Source of the DNA: JAIBJN01 sp963775395
GTDB lineage: Bacteria > Actinomycetota > Thermoleophilia > Gaiellales > Gaiellaceae
Length of the DNA: 64,000 bases
Assembly (NCBI GenBank): GCA_963775395.1
Contig: CAVZIX010000005.1
Location: 62,001 to 126,000 of the forward strand
Direction of reading: 5' to 3'
The notes beneath the pieces are model-generated. The model saw only the letters and a program-made list of their open reading frames with translations. It did no database searches and was not told the DNA's origin. Position numbers and translations under genes: made by a program. Numbering within the stretch: the first letter of the stretch is position 1; every line of letters begins with the position of its first letter. Of the stretch, positions 1 through 7,334 are shown piece by piece.

Positions 1-102
1 ACGCAGGATGGCCGGAAGTTCGAGATCGTCGACCTCGCGACCGGCGAGACGGTCGGCCGGGCCGCGCCGGAGCGCCCGGCGTACATCGTCTTCACCGAGT
101 AG
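1..102 (+). CDS. C-terminal end of an unidentified protein
   Basis: The last 33 codons of a gene that begins before the window; it ends with TAG at 100-102. The visible tail contains FEIVDLATGE and ends AYIVFTE. The 'VDLATGE' phrase resembles a strand of a beta-propeller (WD40 or PQQ type), but that is too little to assign a family. It converges on the thiolase gene with one base between the two stop codons. The function is unknown. Confidence 0.55.
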   Translation, partial: TQDGRKFEIVDLATGETVGRAAPERPAYIVFTE

Positions 103-103
103 C

Positions 104-1255
104 TCAGACTTCGAGCAGCAGGGCGTCGCCCTGGCCGCCGCCCGAGCAGATGGCAGCAAGGCCGAGCCCGCCGCCGTTGCGGCGCAGCTCGTAGATCAAC
201 GTGCCGAGGATGCGCGCGCCCGAGGCTCCGACCGGGTGCCCGAGCGCGACGGCGCCGCCGTTCACGTTCACCTTCTCGGGGTCGGCGCCGAGCATCTTCA
301 CGGAGTTGACGGTGACCGACGAGAACGCCTCGTTGATCTCGACGCGCTCGACGTCGTCGATCGTCTTGCCGGCCTTCTCGAGCGCTTTGGCGGCCGCCTT
401 GGCCGGCGTGCGCGCGAGGTAGGCGTACTCGTCGGCGATGTAGGCGCTGGAGACGATGGTGGCGAGGATCTCGAGCCCGCGCTTCTGTGCGAACTCCTCG
501 CTCGTGACCACGAGCGCCCCCGCCCCGTCGTTGACGCCGGGAGCGTTGCCGGCCGTCGTCGTCCCTTCGGGGTCGAAGACGGGCTTGAGGCTCGCGAGCT
601 TCTCGAGGGACGTGTCGGCGCGAGGCGCCTCGTCGGCCTCGACGCCGTTCACCGAGACGAGCTCGTCTGCGAACTTGCCCGACTCGCCTGCGGCCACGGC
701 CCTCTGGTGCGAGCGGAGCGCCCACTCGTCCTGCTCCTCGCGCGTGATGCCGAGCTCGCGCGAGACGAACGACGCCTGCTCGACCATGTGCTTGCCGTCG
801 AACGAGGAGACCAGGCCGTCGTGGAGCATGAGGTCGATCACGGCTCCGTCGCCGAGCCGGTAGCCGAAGCGCGCCTGCTTGAGGATGTAGGGCGCGTTCG
901 ACATCGACTCCATGCCGCCGGCGACGATCACGTCGTGGTCGCCGGCGCGGATCATCTGGTCGGCGATCTCGACCGCGCGCACGCTCGAGGCGCACACCTT
1001 GTTGATCGTGTCGCTCGGAACCTCCTTCGGCAAGCCGGCACCGACGGCCGCCTGGCGGGCCGGCGCCTGGCCGGCGCCTCCCTGAAGAACATGGCCCATG
1101 ATCACGTACTCCACCTCGTCGTCGCGCACGTCGACGCGGTCGAGGGCTCCGCGGATCGCGATCGCCCCGAGCTGCGGCGCCTCGTGGTCGCGCAAGCCGC
1201 CTCCGAGCTTCCCGAAGGGGGTGCGAACGGCCGAGACGATGACTGAGCGGGCCAC
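104..1255 (-). CDS. Acetyl-CoA C-acetyltransferase (thiolase)
   Basis: A 383-residue thiolase of normal length that condenses or cleaves acyl-CoA in the cytoplasm (acetoacetyl-CoA formation, or beta-oxidation type cleavage). The acyl-accepting cysteine is C88 in NKVCASSVRA; the second catalytic pair is H340 in GHPVGASG and C370 in CSGGGQGD. GMESMSNAPY is the usual thiolase loop. It starts with GTG at 1255, and a TAGGCT hexamer ends 7 bases upstream (1268-1263), so it is probably leaderless. The acyl-CoA dehydrogenases, enoyl-CoA hydratase and methylcrotonyl-CoA carboxylase genes elsewhere in the window suggest a role in fatty-acid or branched-chain amino-acid catabolism. The exact substrate cannot be read from the sequence. 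Confidence 0.93.
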   Translation of the reverse strand: MARSVIVSAVRTPFGKLGGGLRDHEAPQLGAIAIRGALDRVDVRDDEVEYVIMGHVLQGGAGQAPARQAAVGAGLPKEVPSDTINKVCASSVRAVEIADQMIRAGDHDVIVAGGMESMSNAPYILKQARFGYRLGDGAVIDLMLHDGLVSSFDGKHMVEQASFVSRELGITREEQDEWALRSHQRAVAAGESGKFADELVSVNGVEADEAPRADTSLEKLASLKPVFDPEGTTTAGNAPGVNDGAGALVVTSEEFAQKRGLEILATIVSSAYIADEYAYLARTPAKAAAKALEKAGKTIDDVERVEINEAFSSVTVNSVKMLGADPEKVNVNGGAVALGHPVGASGARILGTLIYELRRNGGGLGLAAICSGGGQGDALLLEV

Positions 1256-1278
1256 GGAAATCAGCCTACCAACGGGGA

Positions 1279-2484
1279 CTAGCGTTCCCGCCGGTCACGC
1301 CACGCCTCGGCCATCGCGACGCGATCGACGATGACCGGGTGCGTCTCCGTCAGGTGGTACGACCACCAGGGAGGATCGGGATCGAGCAGGGCTTCGCGCG
1401 CGAATCCCTGGAAGAGATTGCGGGCACCGTCAGGATCCTGCGTCGTCTCGAGGGCGATCCAGTCGGCCTCCTCCTCCATGTGCCTCGTGATCGCGTTCTG
1501 GAGCGGGAGGGCGAGCGTCCCGAGCACGACGAAGACGAGGAGCGCCAGTGGGACGGCAAGAGGCTCGCGCATCCCTCCCCGCCGGCGGGTGATCAGCGCA
1601 ATCGCGAGCGCGCCGGGGAAGGCGAAGAGCGCATACCAGCCGATGTTCTTCCAGAGGTGGTTGGCGGAGTGGTGCCCGAGCTCGTGGCCGAGCACGACAC
1701 GGATCTCGTCCTCGCTGAAGGAAAGGAGCATCGTGTCCCAGAGGATCACGCGCCGCGTCGGGCCGAGACCCGTGGCCGCCGCGTTGGGCGCCTCCCACGA
1801 CTCGACGACCTGGACGCGCACCGGGATCTCGGGCAACCCCTGCTCGGCCGCGAGCTGGTCCGCCTGGTCGACGACCCACGGCGGCGGCTTCTCCTGGGCG
1901 GGGATCATGTACGGGCTCACGAAGGTGAACAGCGCCACGAGCCCCACGAACACGGCGCCGCCCGGGATCCACCACCAGAAGCGGAAGAGCCCCGCGAGCC
2001 CCATGACGATGAGGAGCGCGAGGCAGATGAACAGAAACTCGCCGCCGAGCGCCAACCAGTTGAGGATCAGCCAGTCGCCGTAACCCAGCTCCGAGACGTC
2101 GTGACGCCGCTGCCACCAGTGGTCGAGGAGTCCGAAGGGCGTCTGCACGAGCCAGAGGATCGCGAGGCCGAGCATTCCGAGCAGCATCCCGGTTCCGATC
2201 CGGCCGGCGGCCGACTCGCGGACGAACCGGCCGCCGTAGCGCGCGTAGAGCGCGAAGACGACGATCACGACGACCAGGGAGACGATCTGGCTGATCCGCA
2301 GGAAGCGCTCGAAGTCGCGCGCCTCCTCGAGCAGTTCGGCGTCCAGGACGGCCGAGGCCTCGACCTCGGGTAGCCGCAGGCCTTCGGGAACGTCGGTCTC
2401 CCAGAGCAGCCAGGCAGCGACGCCGAGAAGGGCGGCGAACGCTAGGAGGCCGAGAACGAGGGCGGGTCTGGCGGCTCGGGCCAT
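1279..2484 (-). CDS. M48-family membrane metalloprotease (Ste24/CAAX protease-like)
   Basis: A 401-residue zinc protease. The N terminus (about 7-29) is a membrane segment, and further hydrophobic helices lie at about 66-82, 98-115, 148-192, 283-299 and 310-328. The active site is HELGH at 267-271, and the downstream zinc ligand region is EEEAD at 337-341, matching the Ste24p/HtpX layout in which HExxH lies between membrane helices. The family cleaves C-terminal or misfolded membrane-protein peptides; the substrate here is unknown. Its ATG lies inside the 3' end of the DUF4389 gene (43-bp overlap), so the two are probably co-transcribed and coupled. Confidence 0.9.
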   Translation of the reverse strand: MARAARPALVLGLLAFAALLGVAAWLLWETDVPEGLRLPEVEASAVLDAELLEEARDFERFLRISQIVSLVVVIVVFALYARYGGRFVRESAAGRIGTGMLLGMLGLAILWLVQTPFGLLDHWWQRRHDVSELGYGDWLILNWLALGGEFLFICLALLIVMGLAGLFRFWWWIPGGAVFVGLVALFTFVSPYMIPAQEKPPPWVVDQADQLAAEQGLPEIPVRVQVVESWEAPNAAATGLGPTRRVILWDTMLLSFSEDEIRVVLGHELGHHSANHLWKNIGWYALFAFPGALAIALITRRRGGMREPLAVPLALLVFVVLGTLALPLQNAITRHMEEEADWIALETTQDPDGARNLFQGFAREALLDPDPPWWSYHLTETHPVIVDRVAMAEAWRDRRER

Positions 2485-3760
2485 GTGTCGACCGGCTCTG
2501 CCTCCTCGACAGCCTCAGGAAGGTCGACCGCGGGCGGACCGCTGTAGGGATAGCTGCCCGTCAGGAGATACAGATAGCCGTAGGTCTGCCCGTAGTAGCC
2601 GAGCGACCATTCGCCGAGCGCGCGCAGACCTCCGGGCATGCGCCCGGTCGCCATGGACGCGAACCAGCCGAGGAAGGCCACGACCCAGAGCGCGCCCGCG
2701 AGCGCCGCGTCGACGAAGATCGCGGGAAACGCGAGCGGGGAGCGGAAGAGGATCGTCCAGCGGCTCTGGCGCTCGGGCGGGTCGATGTGCAGGTCGACCG
2801 GGTATGTGCCGGGCGTTCCCGTGAAGCCCGGGAACGGGTTGGCGACGAGTGTCACGAAGGCGAAGAGATGGATCGAGTACCGCAGGTAGGCGCCGACGAA
2901 GCGATGGAACGGATCCGGGAAGCGTCCGAGCGCGATCGCGGCGAGCCACCCGATGATGAGCACGAAGATGACGGGAATCGACCAGAGGACGAGCCAGACG
3001 AAGTGCGGGATCGCGAGCAGCAGGCGGAAGAACACGGTCAGCCGGCTGCGCTGGAGGTCCTCGTCCGCCGATAGGGCAACCGGTCGCGGCGGCGGCGGGG
3101 CGGGCACCGGGTTTTGTCGGGGATCGCCGTGCGGATAGCGGTCGGTGAGGAAGAGCAGGTAGCCGTAGGTCTGCGCCGCGTAGCGCAGCGCGAACGCGAG
3201 CGCGTCCCGGAAACCGTTCGGCATCCGGCCCTTGCACGAGGCAGGCGAACCACGCGAAGAACGCGATCGAGAACGCGAGCCCCAGCGAGCCGCTCCAGTA
3301 GTACGCCTCCTCCGACTCCCCCGTCGTCGTGCTGCCGCCGCCAGGGCCGCCGGGCGCGCCGACGAGGACCGAGGCAATGAGAAACGCCGGGATCGCCAGG
3401 AGGATCCTGAACGCGGTCTTCCAGCGAGACTGCCGCGCGGGCGGGTCGATCTCGAGATCGATCGGATAGCGTGCCCTCCGCGCCGATGAAGCCCGGGAAC
3501 GGGTTCGCCGCGAGGAGCAGGTAGCCGTAGACATGCGTGCCGTAGCGGACGTACGCAGACGAGAAGTCGTGCAGCCCCTGCGGAAGCCGGGCCGTGAACA
3601 GCACGATGAACCAGCTCAGGATCGCCACGAAGAACACGGCGATGCCCCACAGGAAGAGCCAGATGAAGTGCGGGATCGCGAGGAGGAGCCGGAAGAAGAC
3701 CGTCAGGCGCGACCGCTCGAGGTCGTCCTCCACCACCATCCGGATCGGATGCGGCTCCAT
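2442..3760 (-). pseudogene. Triple DUF4389 membrane protein, interrupted by two +1 frameshifts
   Basis: Three tandem DUF4389 modules can be read, but only by changing frame twice. Module 1 runs from ATG 3760 (MEPHPIRMVVEDDLERSRLT) to the GAEGT motif. One extra base at about 3469 separates this from YPIDLEIDPP of module 2. A second extra base at about 3234 separates WFACLV from KGRMPNGF, after which the frame stays open through module 3 to the stop at 2442. Each module has the signature RSRLTVFFRLLLAIPHF and a pair of hydrophobic helices. Intact, the protein would be about 435 residues with several membrane segments. The GATAAT hexamer at 3774-3769 lies 8 bases before the ATG. The function of DUF4389 is unknown. 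Both breaks are single-base insertions, so sequencing error is possible. Confidence 0.8.
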
Positions 3761-3879
3761 CGGGCCTGATTATCCGTGCAACGCCGGATGAATGTCGGGC
3801 GGCTGGATCACCACTTCGCAACCGGACGGCAACCGCTCCGCTGCCCACGCGGCGACCCCGGATCCCTACGCTCGCCTCC

Positions 3880-4185
3880 GTGGCCAGGCACACCCAGCGA
3901 CTGACGGCGGTCGCAGTCGCGTTCTCGCTCCTGACGGCCTTGACGGCCGGCGCCGCCGGCTCGAAGGCGACGCCGGCGCTCGAGCTCTCCGTGCTCGGGA
4001 CCTACGCCAGCGGCGTCTTCGCCGGCGGCGCGGGCGAGATCGTCGCCTACGACGAGCGCTCCGAGCGCCTCTTCGTCGTCAACGCGAGCCTCGACACGGT
4101 CGACGTGCTCGACGCGAGCGATCCCATGTCGCCCGAGAAGGTCAGCGGCACGACGACGATCTACCGCATCGACCCGCGCTCTTGA
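3880..4185 (+). pseudogene. Internally deleted remnant of a choice-of-anchor I / LVIVD-repeat secreted protein
   Basis: A 101-residue reading frame from GTG 3880, with TACGCT at 3867-3872 as a leaderless-type promoter. It begins with a signal peptide (residues 1 to about 26, ending LTAGAAG), then SVLGTYASGVF and a segment with EIVAYDERSERLFVVNA. This is the usual beginning of large (500-700 residue) choice-of-anchor I proteins, which are surface propellers often found beside phosphatases. After DASDP the sequence jumps to SGTTTIYRID and stops, which looks like the end of the same family. I infer an in-frame internal deletion that left both ends. It may still yield a short secreted peptide. 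Its stop codon overlaps the -35 box of the trp promoter. Confidence 0.55.
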
Positions 4186-4211
4186 CGGGCGCCCGCGGAG
4201 TCGCCTACGCT
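4182..4211 (+). promoter_or_regulatory. Promoter of the trp operon
   Basis: TTGACG (4182-4187), an 18-base spacer and TACGCT (4206-4211) form a good principal-sigma promoter. Transcription should begin about 7 bases after the -10, at or just before the leader-peptide ATG at 4221, so the leader peptide is probably translated from a leaderless or nearly leaderless transcript. Confidence 0.75.
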
Positions 4212-4220
4212 CCGCGCACG

Positions 4221-4286
4221 ATGACTCCTCCCGTCCGCACCTGGTGGGCCTGGCGCCGCGAGCGGAGCGGGAGCGTCGCCTGCTAG
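4221..4286 (+). CDS. trpL: trp leader peptide
   Basis: A 21-codon open frame beginning MTPPVRTWWAW and ending SVAC. It holds three Trp codons among four positions (codons 8, 9 and 11), against a background in which tryptophan is rare. It sits between the trp promoter and the intrinsic terminator before trpE. This is the hallmark of ribosome-mediated transcription attenuation: stalling at Trp codons under tryptophan limitation changes which RNA hairpin forms. Several actinobacteria are known to use short Trp-rich leaders of this kind. The peptide itself is not expected to have another function. Confidence 0.85.
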   Translation: MTPPVRTWWAWRRERSGSVAC

Positions 4287-4316
4287 GCCAGAGGCTCGAA
4301 CACCCCGCTCCGCTCG

Positions 4317-4342
4317 AGGACCCCCACCAGGAGGGTCTTTTT
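4317..4342 (+). terminator. trp attenuator terminator
   Basis: GACCC at 4319-4323 pairs with GGGTC at 4333-4337, with partial extension inward (CC with GG), followed by five T residues at 4338-4342 and then trpE at 4351. Upstream, a perfect 10-bp complement exists between 4260-4269 (inside the leader peptide, after the Trp codons) and 4306-4315, just before the terminator. A 9-bp complement links the Trp codons 4240-4248 to 4323-4331. These offer alternative folds. The 3' arm also contains AGGAGG (4329-4334), the only Shine-Dalgarno-like sequence before trpE. Confidence 0.72.
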
Positions 4343-4350
4343 CGTTTGCC

Positions 4351-5601
4351 ATGTCCGTTGCTCCGGAAATACACGCCGACCTGATCACCCCGCTCGGGGC
4401 CTACCTCCGCCTGCGCGCGGGCGAGCGCGCCGGCTTCCTGCTCGAGTCCGTGGAGAAGGGCCGACTGGGCAGGCACAGCCTGCTCGGCACCGGGGCGCGG
4501 ATCGTCACCTTCGAGGAGGCCGAGCAGGAGGTCGCGGCGGGCCGGCCGGTCGTCGGCTATCTCGGCTACGACCACGTAGCGAAGCTCGAGCCGACGGTGG
4601 CGCTCCCGTCCACGGGGCCCGACCTGCCCGAGAGCCGCTTCGTCGTCGCCTCCACGCTCGTCCGCTTCGACCACGCGGCCAGCCTTGCCGAGGTGCTCGT
4701 GGGCGACGCTGCCGAGGTGGAGGCACGCTTCAACGGCCCTCTCGCCGAGGAGCCCGGTGCCGCCGGGCAAGCCGGGCCCATGGAGCGCTTCCCGTCACGC
4801 GAGGCCTACGAAGGTGGAGTCAGGCGCGCCAAGGAGCACATCCGGGCCGGAGACGCGTTCCAGATCGTCCTCTCCCAGCGAGCCGAGCGCCCGACGAGCG
4901 CGACGCCGCTGTCGATCTACCGCTCGCTGCGACGCATCAACCCCTCGCCGTACCACTTCCTCCTCGAGCTCGACGGGATCTCGCTCGTCGGCTCCTCCCC
5001 GGAGACCCTCGTCAAGCTGGAGGGCTCGCGCGCGTCCCTGAACCCGATCGCCGGCACGACGACGCCCGGCGAGGGCGACGCCGAGGAGCTGCTCGCCTCC
5101 GAGAAGGACCGGGCCGAGCACGTCATGCTCGTCGACCTCGGCCGCAACGATCTCTCGCGCGTCTGCGCGGCGGGCAGCGTGCGCGTCGTCCGCTTCCTCG
5201 AGGCCGAGCGGTACTCGCACGTCACGCACCTCGTCTCAGAGGTCGCAGGCGAGCTGGCGCCCGACCGCACCGCCTTCGACCTCCTGCGGGCCTGCTTCCC
5301 GGCCGGCACCGTCTCGGGGGCGCCGAAGGTACGCGCGATGCAGATCATCTCCGACCTCGAGGGGCACCGGCGCGGGCCCTACGCAGGCGCGGTCGGCTAC
5401 GCCCTGCCGGACGGCTCGATGGACACCTGCATCACCATCCGCACGGTCATCCTCGCCGATGGCCGCGCGCGTCTCCAGGCCGGCGCGGGGATCGTGGCCG
5501 ACTCCGACCCGGCCGCCGAGCACGAGGAGTGCCTCCGCAAGCTGGCCGCCCTGGAGGCGGCGCTCGCAGACGCAGAGCACAATGGGAGGACACCAGCGTG
5601 A
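4351..5601 (+). CDS. trpE: Anthranilate synthase component I
   Basis: A 416-residue TrpE, shorter than the usual 450-520. With TrpG it converts chorismate and glutamine to anthranilate, the first step of tryptophan synthesis. The N-terminal feedback motif LLES (30-33) followed by RHS (41-43) is present, so allosteric inhibition by tryptophan is expected. The chorismate-binding domain fills the C-terminal two thirds, with IAGTTTPG, GRNDLSRV, GTVSGAPKVRAM and YAGAVGY all in place. The ATG at 4351 follows directly after the attenuator T-tract; no well-spaced ribosome binding site is visible. Its stop overlaps the trpG start (GTGA). Confidence 0.95.
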   Translation: MSVAPEIHADLITPLGAYLRLRAGERAGFLLESVEKGRLGRHSLLGTGARIVTFEEAEQEVAAGRPVVGYLGYDHVAKLEPTVALPSTGPDLPESRFVVASTLVRFDHAASLAEVLVGDAAEVEARFNGPLAEEPGAAGQAGPMERFPSREAYEGGVRRAKEHIRAGDAFQIVLSQRAERPTSATPLSIYRSLRRINPSPYHFLLELDGISLVGSSPETLVKLEGSRASLNPIAGTTTPGEGDAEELLASEKDRAEHVMLVDLGRNDLSRVCAAGSVRVVRFLEAERYSHVTHLVSEVAGELAPDRTAFDLLRACFPAGTVSGAPKVRAMQIISDLEGHRRGPYAGAVGYALPDGSMDTCITIRTVILADGRARLQAGAGIVADSDPAAEHEECLRKLAALEAALADAEHNGRTPA

Positions 5602-6161
5602 TCCTCCTCGTCGACAACTACGACAGCTTCACCTACAACCTCGCGCACCTCTTCCAGGAGCTCGGCGCCGAGGTGACGGTGATCCGCAACGACGCGCTCG
5701 ACGCGGACGAGGCGGAGCGGATGGCGCCCAGCCAGCTCGTCATCTCCCCCGGCCCCGGACGCGCCGAGGACGCGGGCGCCACCGTCGAGATCGTGCGCCG
5801 ACTCGGCCCGAGTGTGCCGACGCTCGGCGTCTGCCTCGGCCACCAGGCGATCGTCGCCGCCTTCGGAGGCGAGGTCGGCCAGGCGCACCGGCTCCTGCAC
5901 GGCAAGGCGAGCGCGATCTCGCACGACGGCCAGGGGATCTTCGAGGGCGCGCCCGAGCCGCTCGAGGGCGGCCGCTACCACTCGCTCGCCGCCACCCGCG
6001 TGCCGGACGAGCTGGAGGTCTGCGCCACGTCGGACGACGGCGAGGTCATGGCGGTGCGCCACCGCGAGTTCCCGGTCGTGGGCATCCAGTTCCACCCGGA
6101 GTCGGTGCTGACGCCCGACGGGCCGCTGCTCGGCCGCAACTTCCTGGAGGGCAGGCGATGA
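5598..6161 (+). CDS. trpG: Anthranilate synthase component II (glutamine amidotransferase)
   Basis: A 187-residue class I glutamine amidotransferase that supplies ammonia to TrpE. It starts VILLVDNYDSFTYNL. The catalytic triad is visible: C79 in GVCLGHQ, and H166 and E168 in FHPES. The oxyanion loop ISPGPG lies at about 49-54. I choose GTG 5598 because it overlaps the trpE stop by 4 bases and is preceded by GGAGGA at 5585-5590; earlier in-frame codons would lie inside trpE. Its 3' end overlaps trpD by ATGA. Confidence 0.95.
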   Translation: MILLVDNYDSFTYNLAHLFQELGAEVTVIRNDALDADEAERMAPSQLVISPGPGRAEDAGATVEIVRRLGPSVPTLGVCLGHQAIVAAFGGEVGQAHRLLHGKASAISHDGQGIFEGAPEPLEGGRYHSLAATRVPDELEVCATSDDGEVMAVRHREFPVVGIQFHPESVLTPDGPLLGRNFLEGRR

Positions 6162-7186
6162 CGATCCAGGAGGCGCTCGCGCGGCTGCTCGAGGGACGCG
6201 ACCTCACCCAGGCCGAGGCCCGCGAGGTCATGAACCAGATCATGGGCGGCGAGGCGACGCCGGCCCAGATGGGTGGCTTCCTCGTCGCGCTGCGGCTCAA
6301 GGGCGAGACGCCGGACGAGATCGCCGGCTGCGCCGAGGCCATGCGGGAGCACGTCCTCTCGGTACGGCCGAAGCGCACCGACCTCGTCGACACGGCGGGG
6401 ACGGGCGGCGACGGCGCACGGACGTTCAACATCTCCACTGCGGCGGCGCTCGTGGCCGCGGCGGCGGGTGCCGGCGTGGCCAAGCACGGCAACCGCGCCG
6501 TCTCCTCCGCGTCGGGCTCCGCCGACGTCCTCGAGGCGCTCGGCTTCAAGCTCGACCTCGCCCCGCCGCAGATCGAGCGCTCGATCGACGAGCTCGGCTT
6601 CGGCTTCCTGTTCGCGCAGGCACACCACCCGGCCATGCGCCACGCCGCCCCGGTACGGCGCGAGCTCGCCACCCGCACGGTGTTCAACGTGCTCGGCCCA
6701 CTGACGAACCCGGCAGGCGCGCGGGCGCAGGTTGTCGGCGTCTACGCTCCGGAGCTCGTGGAGACGATCGCGTCCGTCCTGGCCCGCCTCGGCGCCCGAC
6801 GCGCCTACGTCGTCCACGGCGCGGGCGGGATCGACGAGCTTTCCCCGGCCGGCCCGAACCTCGTCTGCGAGGTCACCGACGGCCGCGTCGAGCAGCGTGA
6901 GATCGATCCAGCCGACTTCGGCGTGCCGCGCTGCTCCTCCGCCGACCTCGCGGGAGGCACGCCCGAGGAGAACGCCGCGGTCGTGCGCGAGATCTTCGCC
7001 GGGGCGCCCGGCCCGAAGCGCGAGGCCGTGCTCCTCAACGCGGCGGGCGCGATCGCCGCCGGCGGCCATGCCTCCGGCCTCGAGGAGGGCTACCGCCTCG
7101 CCGTGGAGGCTGTCGACTCGGGCGCCGCAGGTGAGCGTCTCGAGGCCCTGGCCGCCTTCTCGCGGCAGGAGGTCGTGTCCACGTGA
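6158..7186 (+). CDS. trpD: Anthranilate phosphoribosyltransferase
   Basis: A 342-residue enzyme that transfers phosphoribose from PRPP to anthranilate. The PRPP/metal loop DTAGTGGDG, the KHGNRAVSS anthranilate loop, HHPAMRHAAPVRREL and NVLGPLTNPA are intact. The small helical N-terminal domain (LTQAEAREVM, GGEATPAQMGGFL) is present, so the length is normal. The ATG 6158 overlaps the trpG stop and follows a CTGGAGGG ribosome binding site. It is followed by an unusual 148-base spacer before trpC. Confidence 0.95.
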   Translation: MTIQEALARLLEGRDLTQAEAREVMNQIMGGEATPAQMGGFLVALRLKGETPDEIAGCAEAMREHVLSVRPKRTDLVDTAGTGGDGARTFNISTAAALVAAAAGAGVAKHGNRAVSSASGSADVLEALGFKLDLAPPQIERSIDELGFGFLFAQAHHPAMRHAAPVRRELATRTVFNVLGPLTNPAGARAQVVGVYAPELVETIASVLARLGARRAYVVHGAGGIDELSPAGPNLVCEVTDGRVEQREIDPADFGVPRCSSADLAGGTPEENAAVVREIFAGAPGPKREAVLLNAAGAIAAGGHASGLEEGYRLAVEAVDSGAAGERLEALAAFSRQEVVST

Positions 7187-7197
7187 GCCACGTCCCG

Positions 7198-7313
7198 GTG
7201 CCAGGCACTTGGACCTGGCGGGTTCAGGCATGGCTGCCGCATGGATTCGGTTTCCGCGACGCGTTCGCGGCCCTCAGGGGCATGCCCAGGTGCCAGGCAC
7301 TCGGACGTGGCCG
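7198..7313 (+). repeat. Pair of 25-bp direct repeats in the trpD-trpC spacer
   Basis: Two copies of GGTGCCAGGCACT-nGGACsTGGCsG, at 7198-7222 and 7289-7313, match at 22 of 25 positions and lie 91 bases apart. The core GTGCCAGGCAC is a near-palindrome. The repeats occupy the only long spacer within the trp operon. They look like a small intergenic repeat of the REP type; no coding potential of its own is evident. Confidence 0.7.
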
Positions 7314-7334
7314 CCGAGGACAGGTGCCCGCCTG

